In this document: positions 25,473 through 34,418 of the stretch, in pieces
Position numbering within the stretch: position 1 is the first letter of the stretch
How the letters are laid out: every line of letters begins with the position of its first letter
Source: Microbacterium testaceum StLB037
Lineage (GTDB): Bacteria > Actinomycetota > Actinomycetes > Actinomycetales > Microbacteriaceae
Direction of reading: 5' to 3'
Assembly: GCF_008763945.1 (NCBI RefSeq)
Contig: NZ_VTQH01000001.1
Coordinates: forward strand, 992,110 to 1,056,109
DNA: 64,000 bases
The notes under the pieces: generated by a model
What the model was told of the DNA's origin: nothing
The model's input: only the letters and a program-made list of their open reading frames with translations
Databases searched by the model: none
Program-made: the position numbers and the translations under genes

Positions 25473-27629
25473 TTACGCGTCGACGTTCGACAGCTGACGG
25501 CCCGAGAGCTCCTCGAGCACGTCGTCGCCGAGCTGCGTGTCCTCGAAGGGAGCCTCGATCTCGGCGCGGTCGAGCAGCTCGGTCATGCGCCGACGACGCT
25601 GGCGCGTGATCAACGTGACGACGGTGCCGCTGCGACCGGCGCGACCCGTGCGGCCCGAACGGTGCAGGTACGTCTTGTACTCGTCGGGAGCGTCGGCCTG
25701 GATGACCAGGTCGATGTCGTCGACGTGGATGCCGCGGGCGGCGACGTCGGTGGCGACGAGCACGTTGACGCGACCCGAGGTGAGCTTCTCGAGGTTGCGC
25801 GTGCGCTTCTGCTGGTTGAGATCACCGTGCAGGGCGACCGCGGCGATGCCGGCCTCGTCGAACTGCTCGGCGAGCATCTCGGCATAGGCGCGGGTGCGGG
25901 CGAAGACGAGCGTCTTGCCCTCGCGGTCGACGAGCGAATCGAGGATCTGCGCCTTGTCGCGGTGCTCGATCACGAGGACGCGGTGCTCGATCGTGCTCGA
26001 GTCCTGGTCTTCACCGGCGACCTCGTATACGGCGGGCTCGATGAGGAACTCATCGACGAGGGCCGCGACCTCACGGTCGAGCGTGGCCGAGAAGAGAAGC
26101 TTCTGGCTGCCCTCGGCGGTGGCGCGGAGGATGCGCTGCACGGGCTCGAGGAAGCCGAGCTCGCACATGTGGTCGGCCTCGTCGAGCACGGCGATCTGCA
26201 CATCGGACAGGTCGAGCTTGCCCTGGTTGAGCAGATCCTCGATGCGGCCGGGGGTGCCGATGACGATGTCGACGCCCTTCTTCAGCGCGCCGACCTGGCG
26301 CGCCTGCGGCACACCGCCGTAGACCTGCGTGGTGAACAGGCCGACGCTGCGGGCGATGACCTGGACCGTGCGGTCGATCTGCAGGGCGAGCTCGCGAGTG
26401 GGGGCGAGGATGAGCGCCTTGGGGGCGCGCCCGAACTCACGACGCTTGCCGGCCTGCGCGCGCAGGATGCTCTCGACCAGCGGCGCGCCGAAGGCGATGG
26501 TCTTGCCCGAGCCGGTGCGGCCGCGAGCGAGGACGTCGCGGCCCTCGAGGATCGGAGCGACCGTGGCCGCCTGGATCGGGAAGGGCTTCTCGGCGCCGAG
26601 ACCGGCGAGGGCGCGGACGATGTTGTCGCCCAGCCCCAGGTCGGCGAAGCCGGCGTCGGTCACGGTCGCGGCATCCACGGCCTCGGCCTGCAGACGCTCG
26701 TGCACCACGTCGACGCGCTGCTCGTGCTCGGCGGAGCGCTTCGGAGTGCTGTTCCAGTCGCTGCGGCTGGGGCCGTCGTTGCGACGGGGGCGGTCGTCGA
26801 AGGAGCGCGCGGGGCGGTCGTCGAACGAACGGCGGGGGCGCTCGTCACGGTCGAACGAGCGCGCGGGACGGTCGTTGCGGTCGAACGAGCGCGTCGGACG
26901 GTCGTTCCGGTCGAACGAACCGGCCGGACGGTCGTCGAACGAACGGGTCGGGCGGTCGCTCCGGTCGAACGAACGGGCCGGACGGTCATTGCGGTCGAAG
27001 GACCGCGCGGGACGCTCACCAGCTTCACGACGGGGACGCTCGTCACGGTCGAAAGAACGAGCCGGACGGTCGTTCCGGTCGAACGAGCGGACAGGACGCT
27101 CGTCGAACGAGCGACGAGGGCGCTCGTCGCGGTCGAACGAACGGGCCGGACGGTCATTGCGGTCGAAGGACCGCGCGGGACGCTCACCAGCGTCACGACG
27201 GGGACGCTCGTCGCGGTCGAACGAACGGGCCGGACGGTCGTTGCGGTCGAAGGACCGCGCGGGACGCTCACCAGCGTCACGACGGGGACGCTCGTCACGG
27301 TCGAACGAACGAGCCGGGCGGTCGTTCCGGTCGAACGAACGCGCGGGACGGTCGTCGAACGAACGGCCCGGACGGTCGTCGCGCGCCGACGTGCGGATGT
27401 TGCGGGCCTCGGTGCGGCCGGCGCGGTCGGCCGCGTTCCAGCGACGCTTATCGGGGGTCGCCTCCGACTCGGGACGGTAGCCGCGGTGGTTGGGGCTCTT
27501 GCTGCCGGGCTTGGCGGGACCCTCGGCACCGGGGCGACGCTTGCGGTCCTGAAACGAGGTCTTGGCGCCGTAGCGGGGCTCGAAGTTCTTCGCGGCGCGA
27601 CCGCCGGCGGGCTTCTTGTTCTTGGGCAT
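25473..27629 (-). CDS. DEAD-box RNA helicase with N-terminal RDRP-type repeats
   Basis: A 718-residue helicase. The core at about residues 325-690 shows a Q-motif region, Walker A GRTGSGKT, LDEADHM (DEAD), SAT, and the C-terminal helicase motifs including HRSGRTGRAG. ATP-dependent unwinding of RNA duplexes is the family role. Residues about 84-283 are some 200 residues of near-identical repeats built from NDRPARSFDRDERPRR-like units, highly charged and surely disordered. Most actinobacterial relatives carry such Arg-rich tails at the C-terminus; here the tail is N-terminal. The repeats are also near-identical at DNA level, so copy number may vary between strains. Confidence 0.92.
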   Translation of the reverse strand: MPKNKKPAGGRAAKNFEPRYGAKTSFQDRKRRPGAEGPAKPGSKSPNHRGYRPESEATPDKRRWNAADRAGRTEARNIRTSARDDRPGRSFDDRPARSFDRNDRPARSFDRDERPRRDAGERPARSFDRNDRPARSFDRDERPRRDAGERPARSFDRNDRPARSFDRDERPRRSFDERPVRSFDRNDRPARSFDRDERPRREAGERPARSFDRNDRPARSFDRSDRPTRSFDDRPAGSFDRNDRPTRSFDRNDRPARSFDRDERPRRSFDDRPARSFDDRPRRNDGPSRSDWNSTPKRSAEHEQRVDVVHERLQAEAVDAATVTDAGFADLGLGDNIVRALAGLGAEKPFPIQAATVAPILEGRDVLARGRTGSGKTIAFGAPLVESILRAQAGKRREFGRAPKALILAPTRELALQIDRTVQVIARSVGLFTTQVYGGVPQARQVGALKKGVDIVIGTPGRIEDLLNQGKLDLSDVQIAVLDEADHMCELGFLEPVQRILRATAEGSQKLLFSATLDREVAALVDEFLIEPAVYEVAGEDQDSSTIEHRVLVIEHRDKAQILDSLVDREGKTLVFARTRAYAEMLAEQFDEAGIAAVALHGDLNQQKRTRNLEKLTSGRVNVLVATDVAARGIHVDDIDLVIQADAPDEYKTYLHRSGRTGRAGRSGTVVTLITRQRRRRMTELLDRAEIEAPFEDTQLGDDVLEELSGRQLSNVDA
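26780..27380 (-). repeat. Coding tandem repeats in the DEAD-box helicase
   Basis: Direct repeats built on units such as GGTCGAACGAACGGGC-CGGACGGTCGTT (read on the plus strand) encode RPARSFDR-type motifs. Longer 100-130 bp blocks recur almost identically around 27000, 27160 and 27240. Expansion or contraction in frame by slippage or recombination is plausible. Confidence 0.85.
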
Positions 27630-28008
27630 GGAAAACTTCCTGGGTTCTGTTCGCGCGAAACAGCGGCACCGCTCGTGGCGGTGCGAAACCCGGACTGTCG
27701 TCGGCCGGGGGCCAGTTCACTAGTGATGGTCGAGGCCGCGATCGCGTCCTGTCCATCGGCCCCTTGGACTCACAAACCCATCCGCGCATCACGCACGGTG
27801 TCCAGAGCCGACCGCACCACGTTACCGGTCGCGCCTGGGAATGGCATCCATGCCCCTGCCCGTCATGAGAACAGGGCGAGCGAGGAGAACAGGGCGATTT
27901 CGCGCTGAACCACCTGTTCTCGCGACACCCTCCTGTTCTCGTGACAGACCGGACCTCTCGTCGCGGCGGACGCCGACGGACGCGGCGCACCTGACGGAAG
28001 ATAGACGC
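27630..28008. other. Intergenic region with short repeats
   Basis: These 379 bp hold no convincing gene. Near the helicase start is a hairpin (GCACCGC 27666-27672 with GCGGTGC 27678-27684) in its presumed 5' leader. At 27867-27941 lie two direct copies of GAGAACAGG (18 bp apart), then two copies of the reverse complement CCTGTTCTCG (19 bp apart). Each spacing is near two helical turns, so cooperative protein binding is possible. Confidence 0.5.
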
Positions 28009-28641
28009 ATGGCAGACACCGACGCCCACCCCATCACGGTGGCGATCGAGCGGCGCATCGACCCGACGCGCACCGCCGAAGCGACCTCCTGGATGCAGGC
28101 CGGCACCGACCTCGCGACCGCTTTCCCGGGCTTCCTCGGCTCGGGCTGGGTGCGCGCGGGCGAAGACAGCGACCTCTGGTACATGCTCTACCGATTCCGC
28201 GACATCACGACGCTCGAGGAGTGGGAGAGCTCGACGCAGCGCCAGTGGTGGCTCGACTCGGGCCGCCCGTTCGCCCGCGAGGAGCGCAGCGAACGCCGCA
28301 CCGGGATCGAGGGCTGGTTCGACGCCCCCACCGGATCGGTTCTCGAGGCGGCGACGGCGACGGATGCCGGGACCCAGCCGATCCACCAACCGGTGCCCGC
28401 GGCTCCCCCGCGCTGGAAGCAGGCGGTGACGATCTGGGTCGGCTTCTTCCCGACGAACCTCGCGGCGTCGTGGCTGTTGGGTTTCGTTCCGGGCTTCGCC
28501 GAGATCCCGCTCGTGCTGCGCGTGCTCGCCACGACCCTCATGCTCACCCCCGTCATGACCTACGCGGTGCTCCCGTGGGTCACCCGCCTGCTGCGGCCCT
28601 GGCTGCAGCGTCCGCCCCGCACGCGAAAGGCCTCGTCATGA
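28009..28641 (+). CDS. Antibiotic biosynthesis monooxygenase-domain protein with two membrane segments
   Basis: A 210-residue protein. Residues 1-105 match the ABM (dimeric alpha-beta barrel) domain, including WMQAGTDLATAFPGFLGSGW. Residues about 137-190 contain two hydrophobic segments, as in the ABM-plus-membrane-tail family of uncharacterised bacterial proteins. GGAAG precedes the ATG. The stop overlaps the start of the epimerase gene (ATGA). Confidence 0.8.
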   Translation: MADTDAHPITVAIERRIDPTRTAEATSWMQAGTDLATAFPGFLGSGWVRAGEDSDLWYMLYRFRDITTLEEWESSTQRQWWLDSGRPFAREERSERRTGIEGWFDAPTGSVLEAATATDAGTQPIHQPVPAAPPRWKQAVTIWVGFFPTNLAASWLLGFVPGFAEIPLVLRVLATTLMLTPVMTYAVLPWVTRLLRPWLQRPPRTRKASS

Positions 28642-29540
28642 CCGCCGACCCCACGGGACGCCGCTTCCACCTCCGCGGCCCGCACTCCTCCGCCGAGATC
28701 ACGCAGGTGGGCGCCGCGCTGCGCGCGCTCACGGTCGACGGCGTCGACCTGGTGCCCCGCTATCCCGACGACCTGCCCACGCCCGCGGCATCCGGAGTCG
28801 TCCTCGTCCCGTGGCCGAACCGCATCCGCGACGGCAAGTACACCTTCGGCGGCGACGACCTGCAGCTCGCCATCAGCGAGCCGAAGTTCGGCAACGCCAG
28901 CCACGGCCTCCTGCGCTTCGGCACGTACCAGGCGGTCGAGCACACCGAGGAGCGGCTCGTCCTGGGTGCCGACGTCGTTCCGCAGACGGGGTACCCGTTC
29001 CACCTGCGCACCCTCGTGACCTACCAGCTGGAAGCGGACGGTCTGCGCGTCACCCACGACATCGAGAACGTCGGCGCGACGGCGGCGCCGGTCGCCCTCG
29101 GGGTCCACCCCTACCTGCAGATCGGCGGGGTCCCGACCGAAGACCTCGTGATCCACTCGACCGGCACGACCACGCTCGTGCTCGACGAGCGCAACATCCC
29201 CGTCGACGAGGTGCCGGTCGGCCCCGGCACGGATCTGCGCGCGGGCGTGCGGTTGGGAGACGCGGCGCTGGACAACGGCTACCGAGGGATGGATCGGGAT
29301 GCCGCGGGCCACGCGACGCACACCCTCACGTCCCCCGACGGCCGGCGTCTGACGCTGTGGCAGGACGAGGGGTTCCGCTGGGCGCAGGTGTTCACGACAG
29401 ATCGCTATCCGGGACACCCCCTGGCCGTCGCCATCGAGCCGATGACCGCACCGGCCAACGCTTTCGCCACCGGAATCGATCTGGAAACGGTCGAGCCGGG
29501 TGCGCGAATGACGAGGAATTGGGGCATCACCTTCGCCTGA
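28638..29540 (+). CDS. Aldose 1-epimerase (galactose mutarotase) family protein
   Basis: A 300-residue GalM-type beta-sandwich enzyme. It has NASHGLLRF with the first catalytic-type His, GVHPYLQIG with the second, and AIEPMTAP with the general-base Glu. It interconverts alpha and beta anomers of aldoses. The gene is coupled to the ABM-domain gene upstream; the functional link is unclear. Confidence 0.9.
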   Translation: MTADPTGRRFHLRGPHSSAEITQVGAALRALTVDGVDLVPRYPDDLPTPAASGVVLVPWPNRIRDGKYTFGGDDLQLAISEPKFGNASHGLLRFGTYQAVEHTEERLVLGADVVPQTGYPFHLRTLVTYQLEADGLRVTHDIENVGATAAPVALGVHPYLQIGGVPTEDLVIHSTGTTTLVLDERNIPVDEVPVGPGTDLRAGVRLGDAALDNGYRGMDRDAAGHATHTLTSPDGRRLTLWQDEGFRWAQVFTTDRYPGHPLAVAIEPMTAPANAFATGIDLETVEPGARMTRNWGITFA

Positions 29541-29784
29541 ACCCCCCTTCTTGTCCCCCAAATGGGGGACAAGCAAATGCGCATATGACCTGGGAATTTC
29601 CCAGGCAAGCCCTTTCCCAGGAAAGCGGCGCGAACGATACCATGAGGCCTGACGGATTCCGTCGTAGCCGGGGGAGGCAAAGGAACAAGGTTTCCCGCGG
29701 TTTGTACCCGAACGAGCCGACGGGGGCCGGGGATCTCGCGATGAGGGGGGATCGCCGTTCCGTCCAGAGGAAAGATCCCCCATC
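29541..29784. promoter_or_regulatory. Intergenic inverted repeats upstream of the membrane protein gene
   Basis: Three inverted repeats follow one another. CTTGTCCCCC (29550-29559) and GGGGGACAAG (29564-29573) flank AAAT and may terminate the epimerase gene. CCTGGGAATTTCCCAGG (29589-29605) is near-perfectly palindromic. CTTTCC and GGAAAG at 29612-29625 flank CA. The 9-mer TTTCCCAGG occurs at 29597 and 29613, and inverted at 29589, which suggests operator sites for the gene at 29785. Confidence 0.55.
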
Positions 29785-30915
29785 ATGAGCACCTCGCTCC
29801 GCTTCGCCGACCCTGTTTCCTTCTCGGTGCCGCTGCTCAGCGGTTTGACGCGACGCCTGCGCACGCTGCCGTCGCTGCACGTCGGCGCCGCAGCCCTCGC
29901 CGTGCTCGTCGGCGGGCTGCTGCTCTCGATCGCCACGACGAGCGACCCGCTGTGGTGGCAGCTGCATTTCAGCCAGCTGGGGATCTTCGGCGACCTGTCG
30001 AGCGCATTCTTCAATACGACGCTCAAGGTGAGCGGAATGATCGTCGTGGTCTTCGCCTTCTGCGTGCGTCGTGATGTCGTGCGCCTCGGTCGCGGCCCCG
30101 TGCGCCGCGGCGCAGCGACCGCCGCATTCATCTGCCTGAATGTCGTCGGCGTCAATCTCGCGCTCGTGGGCTGCATTCCCCTCAACACCGACAAAGACCT
30201 TCACGACAAGGTCGCAGGATCGATGGTGCTGGGTTTCCTCGCTCTGCTGGTGAGCGCGCCGTTCCTGTTCCACCGTCTCGGCAAGCTCATGGCCATCGGC
30301 ACCGGCGTCGCGACCGTGTGGCTGATCATCTCGATCACGCTCTTCGTGTCGGCCACGATCAACCTCGCCCTGTTCGAGACCATCTCGTGCGCGGCGATGT
30401 TCGCGTGGTCGGGCATGTTCACGCGCATCCTCGCCTCCGCGGCGACGGGCGCCGCATCCGAGCAGACCGTCGCGTCCGACGTCGCGCCCACGCTCGCCTC
30501 GCGACAGCACACGCCGGCCCGACGCGCCCGCCGCTCGCCGGCGCGGGCGACGATCGCCGTCCGACTCTCGCGCCCCACCGGCGTCCGGCGTCCCTCGCGC
30601 GCGACGCTGACCCTCCACTCCCCTCGCACCGCGACTGTGGCGCGCCTGCACGGCGCGGTTCTCGACCCCGCGGGGACCGCGAGCGTCACCGACAGCGTCA
30701 CCGCCTGTACGCCGACCCGCGACCGTCGGCGTGTCTCGACGCTGACCGCACCGCCGTCGGGACGCCGACAGACGGCATCCCGACGACCGGGGGTCAGTGC
30801 TTCTCGCGCAGCTCGCGGCGGCTCAGCGGGTGCCCGTCGTCGGCCGTCGGCGCGACGGGCTCTGCCTCTCGCGCCGCCCGCCGCTCGCGGCGCCGCTCGC
30901 TCGCTCCTTCGATGA
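29785..30915 (+). CDS. DUF998-like membrane protein with long basic C-terminal tail
   Basis: A 376-residue ORF. Residues about 28-215 contain six hydrophobic segments and a HFSQLGIFGDLSSAFFN motif resembling DUF998 proteins. From about residue 225 the sequence becomes Arg/Ala/Ser/Thr/Pro-rich and looks disordered. The last 122 bp overlap the 3' end of the convergent RND gene, which is unusual. High GC at third codon positions continues to about 30775, so the tail is probably real up to there; an original stop may have been lost. Function unknown. Confidence 0.7.
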   Translation: MSTSLRFADPVSFSVPLLSGLTRRLRTLPSLHVGAAALAVLVGGLLLSIATTSDPLWWQLHFSQLGIFGDLSSAFFNTTLKVSGMIVVVFAFCVRRDVVRLGRGPVRRGAATAAFICLNVVGVNLALVGCIPLNTDKDLHDKVAGSMVLGFLALLVSAPFLFHRLGKLMAIGTGVATVWLIISITLFVSATINLALFETISCAAMFAWSGMFTRILASAATGAASEQTVASDVAPTLASRQHTPARRARRSPARATIAVRLSRPTGVRRPSRATLTLHSPRTATVARLHGAVLDPAGTASVTDSVTACTPTRDRRRVSTLTAPPSGRRQTASRRPGVSASRAARGGSAGARRRPSARRALPLAPPAARGAARSLLR

Positions 30916-33900
30916 GGTTGTAGAGCGTCGGCAGCACGAGCAGCGTCAGCACGGTCGACGACACGAGTCCGCCGATCACGACGACCGCGAGCGGCTGCGA
31001 GATGAAGCCGCCGTGTCCGGTGATCCCGAGCGCCATCGGCACCAGGGCGAAGATCGCCGCGAGGGCCGTCATGAGGATCGGGCGCAGGCGTCGCGCACCG
31101 CCGATGACCGTGGCCTCGAGAACGCTCAGGCCGCGGGCGCGGTACTGGTTCACGAGGTCGATGAGCACGATCGCGTTGGTCACGACGATGCCGACGAGCA
31201 TCAGCGCGCCGATCATGCCCGCGACCCCGAGCGGCACCCCGGTGACGAGCAGCATGAGGATGGCTCCGGTCGCCGCGAAGGGCACCGACACGAGCAGCTC
31301 GAGCGGCTGTCGCAGCGACTTGAAGGTCGCCACCATCACGACGTAGACGATGAGGATCGCCGCGAGCAGGGCGAGGCCGAGCTGACCGAAGGCATCCGCC
31401 TGGTCGGTGACCGAACCGCCCACCTCGGCGGTGGCGCCCTGCGGCAGGGCGGTGTCGGCGAGCGCCGCGTTCACCGTCGACGAGGAGCTGCCGAGGTCGT
31501 CGGTCGTGGGGGTCACGGTGATGGTGGCCGTCTGCAGACCGCGCGCGGTCGAGATGGAGGGCGGGGTCTGGCTCTGCTCCACCGTGGCGATCTCGTCGAG
31601 ACGCACGGTGCCGCGCGCACTGGGGATCTCGAGCGCCCGCAGATCGTCGATCGTCTTCGGCGAATCAGCGGTGGCGACGTAGACGGTGACCCCGCGCCCG
31701 TCGATCTCGACGGTGCCGGCCTGCCGCGGCTGCTGAGCTGCCGAGACGAGGGCGCCCACCGCGCGCTCCGAGAGCCCGCGCTCCGACGCGGCGTCGCGGT
31801 CGACGCGCACCGAGATGAAGGGAAGGGATGCCGAGAGGCTGCTGGTGACCTGGCCGATGCCGTCTCGCCCCTGCAGGCTCGCCACCACCGCGTCGCTCGC
31901 CTGCTGCAGCGACTGACCGTCGGCCGCGGTGACGTCGACGGTGATGCCGGCCGAGCCGAGTCCGCCCCCGGAGGCCGCGACCTGGATGTCGCCCGCGTCG
32001 GGCAGCGCCTCGAGCTCGGTACGAACGCGGTCGCGGAGCTCGACCTGGTCGACGCCCGACTCCGAGGTGATCGAGTACGTGATGCCCGAGCCTCCGCCCG
32101 AGAACGCATCGCGCAGAGCGGAGCCGCTCGAGCCGATCGAGGTCTGCACGGTCTGGACGCCGGCGGTGTCGAGCAGAACCGCCTCGACCTTCTGGGCCGC
32201 CGCGTCCTCGGCATCCAGGCTCGGGGCGGAGCCGATCCTCTGCGTCACGGTGAAGGTGTTCTGGCCGGAGTCGCCGAGGAAGTCGGTCTTGAGCAGGGGG
32301 ACCGACGCGAGCGTTCCGCCGAGCACGAGAACGGCGAGAGTGAGGGTGACCCACGAGTGCTTCAGCGTCCAGCGCAGCACCGGGACGTAGGCCTTCTGCA
32401 GGCGCGAGGGCGGCGCGGTCGGCGATTCGGGGTCGACCGGGTTGCCCTCGGCATCACGGATCACCGTTCCGGGCCGCAGGAACCACGACGCGAGCACGGG
32501 CACGATGGTGAGCGAAACGAGCAGCGACGCCGCCATCGCGATCGTCACGGTCAGCGCGAAGGGCCGGAACAGTTCGCCGGTCACATCCCCCACGAAGGCG
32601 ATCGGGAGGAAGACCGCGACGGAGGTGATCGTGGACGCCGTGATGGCCGCCGCGACCTCGCGCACCGCTCGCACGATCGTCGGGATCTTGTCGGCGTCGC
32701 CGACGTAGTGCCGCTTGATGTTCTCGATCACAACGATCGAGTCGTCGACGACGCGGCCGATCGCGATGGTGAGGGCACCGAGGGTCAAGATGTTCAGCGA
32801 GTAGCCGAACGCCTGGAGCCCCACGAAGGTGATGAGCACGCTCGTCGGAATCGAGATCGCCGTCACGAGCGTCGAGCGCACCGACAAGAGGAAGACCAGG
32901 ATCACGATGACGGCGAAGACGAGACCGAGGAGCCCCTCCTGGGCGAGAGCCTCGATCGACTGCTCGACGAACGGCGCCTGGTCGAACACGACCGTGAACA
33001 TCGCGCCCTGGCCGAGCTCGGATTCGAGGCCGGGAAGCGCCGCCAGCACTCCCCGCGAGACGTCGACGGTGTTGGCGGCGGGGAGCTTGGTGACGGCGAT
33101 CGTCAGGGCCGGCTGCCCGTCGACCCGCGACAGGGTTGTCACGGGGTCGGGCTCGAGCGCGACCGTCGCGACGTCGCTGATCTTCGTCTGGCCCGCCTGG
33201 AACTGCGCGGCGTCGGTGGGAACGAGCGGGAGCGCGGAGATCTCGTCGACGCTGGTCAACTTCGATCCCGTCTGCACGGTGAGTGTCTGATCGCCCTCGG
33301 TCAGCGAGCCGCCGGGGAAGAGCACCCCGTTCGCGTCGAGGGCGTCGGTGATCGCCTGCTGACTGAAGCCGCGCTCGGCGAGCTTCGTCGTGTCGGGGGT
33401 GATGGTCACGCGCTGGGCGGTCCCGCCGACGATCTGGGCGCCGTTGACGCCCGCGACGTCTTCGAGGTCGGGCACGACGCTGTTCTGAAGGATCGACTGC
33501 GTCGCCTGCGCGTCGGTGAATCCCGTCACAGCGAGCTGGATGACGGGGAAGTCGTCGATGCTCGCCGAGGCCACGGTGGTGTCGGCCGAGTCGGGCAGCT
33601 GGTCTTTGATGCGCGCGATCGCGGCCAGGATCTTCTGCTGGGCCCCCGCGAGGTCGGTGCCGTAGGTGAACTTCGCCGACACGATCGACGAGTTCGTCGT
33701 GCTCGTCGCGGTGGTGGATTCGAGCCCCTCCACGCCGCGGATGGCGTTCTCGATCGGCGTCGACACGTCGGTCTCGACGACCTCGGGCGAGGCGCCCGGG
33801 TAGGTCGTGACGACGGCGAGCTGCGGGAACTCGATCGAGGGGATGAGCTCCTGCTTGAGGCTGGTCAACGCGAGCCCGCCGAAGATCGCCGCGACGATCG

Positions 33901-33955
33901 TGACGAGGGCGATGAGGGCGCGGTTCTTCAGGCTCAGGACGGCCAGATACGACAC
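30794..33955 (-). CDS. RND-family (AcrB/HAE1-type) efflux transporter
   Basis: A 1053-residue pump. It has twelve membrane segments in two homologous halves, each followed by a large extracytoplasmic loop. The first half holds the paired acidic residues GRVVDDSIVVIE used in proton relay. The N-terminus (LKNRALIALVTIVAAIFGGLAL) is typical. RND proteins export drugs, lipids or metals; the substrate is unknown and no membrane-fusion or outer-membrane partner is near, as expected in a monoderm. The start is GTG with GGAGGG upstream. An 18-bp palindrome lies 23 bp upstream. Confidence 0.92.
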   Translation of the reverse strand: MSYLAVLSLKNRALIALVTIVAAIFGGLALTSLKQELIPSIEFPQLAVVTTYPGASPEVVETDVSTPIENAIRGVEGLESTTATSTTNSSIVSAKFTYGTDLAGAQQKILAAIARIKDQLPDSADTTVASASIDDFPVIQLAVTGFTDAQATQSILQNSVVPDLEDVAGVNGAQIVGGTAQRVTITPDTTKLAERGFSQQAITDALDANGVLFPGGSLTEGDQTLTVQTGSKLTSVDEISALPLVPTDAAQFQAGQTKISDVATVALEPDPVTTLSRVDGQPALTIAVTKLPAANTVDVSRGVLAALPGLESELGQGAMFTVVFDQAPFVEQSIEALAQEGLLGLVFAVIVILVFLLSVRSTLVTAISIPTSVLITFVGLQAFGYSLNILTLGALTIAIGRVVDDSIVVIENIKRHYVGDADKIPTIVRAVREVAAAITASTITSVAVFLPIAFVGDVTGELFRPFALTVTIAMAASLLVSLTIVPVLASWFLRPGTVIRDAEGNPVDPESPTAPPSRLQKAYVPVLRWTLKHSWVTLTLAVLVLGGTLASVPLLKTDFLGDSGQNTFTVTQRIGSAPSLDAEDAAAQKVEAVLLDTAGVQTVQTSIGSSGSALRDAFSGGGSGITYSITSESGVDQVELRDRVRTELEALPDAGDIQVAASGGGLGSAGITVDVTAADGQSLQQASDAVVASLQGRDGIGQVTSSLSASLPFISVRVDRDAASERGLSERAVGALVSAAQQPRQAGTVEIDGRGVTVYVATADSPKTIDDLRALEIPSARGTVRLDEIATVEQSQTPPSISTARGLQTATITVTPTTDDLGSSSSTVNAALADTALPQGATAEVGGSVTDQADAFGQLGLALLAAILIVYVVMVATFKSLRQPLELLVSVPFAATGAILMLLVTGVPLGVAGMIGALMLVGIVVTNAIVLIDLVNQYRARGLSVLEATVIGGARRLRPILMTALAAIFALVPMALGITGHGGFISQPLAVVVIGGLVSSTVLTLLVLPTLYNLIEGASERRRERRAAREAEPVAPTADDGHPLSRRELREKH

Positions 33956-33977
33956 GGGGAGACCCTCCGGGTAAGTC

Positions 33978-33995
33978 CGATACAGGAATGTATCG
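33978..33995. promoter_or_regulatory. TetR-type operator-like palindrome of the RND gene
   Basis: Perfect arms CGATACA and TGTATCG flank GGAA, 23 bp before the exporter start. Such a site is typical of TetR-family repressors of efflux genes, but no regulator gene lies beside it. Confidence 0.65.
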
Positions 33996-34052
33996 AAGCT
34001 CAGTATCCCATGCCCCTCCGACGCCCGGTCCGATGCCCGGCTCGCCGCGCGC

Positions 34053-34418
34053 TCAGAGAGCCGAGCCGATCGTCAGCCCCAGAGCCGCCGCGATCACCGA
34101 CCCGACGAACGACGCCACCGCGTACGTCACGGCGGTGCGCGTGCGCCCCTCTCCGGCGAGGAGGGCGGTGGTCACGGCCACGGCGCTGAAGGTCGTGTAG
34201 CCCCCCAGCAGCCCCGTCCCCAGGATCCATCGCCACGCTTCGTCGGCGGGGAGAGGGCTCAGGATGCCGAGCACCAGCGCCCCGGTCAGGTTCACGACGA
34301 GAATGCCCCAGGGGAATCGCTCCCCCGTCCGCTGACGCACGGCGACATCGAGCAGGTACCGCAGGGCCGCCCCGACGCCCCCGGCGAGCGCCACGGCGAG
34401 GAAGACGAGCGGCATCAT
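34053..34418 (-). CDS. crcB: Fluoride channel CrcB/FluC, second subunit
   Basis: A 121-residue four-helix membrane protein with the family motifs GGVGAALRYLLD, VNLTGALVLG and GLLGGYTTFSAVA. FluC channels are dual-topology dimers that expel fluoride; paired genes usually make heterodimers. Its ATG overlaps the stop of the upstream crcB copy. Either ATG at 34418 or 34415 could be used. Confidence 0.93.
   Translation of the reverse strand: MMPLVFLAVALAGGVGAALRYLLDVAVRQRTGERFPWGILVVNLTGALVLGILSPLPADEAWRWILGTGLLGGYTTFSAVAVTTALLAGEGRTRTAVTYAVASFVGSVIAAALGLTIGSAL

Noticed and set aside
26780..27380. CRISPR-like array
   Set aside because: The repeats are in-frame coding repeats of the DEAD-box helicase without unique spacers.
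30201..30701. 166-aa minus-strand ORF inside the DUF998-like gene
   Set aside because: The plus-strand frame has the transmembrane pattern and GC-rich third positions; the minus-strand product has no recognisable features.
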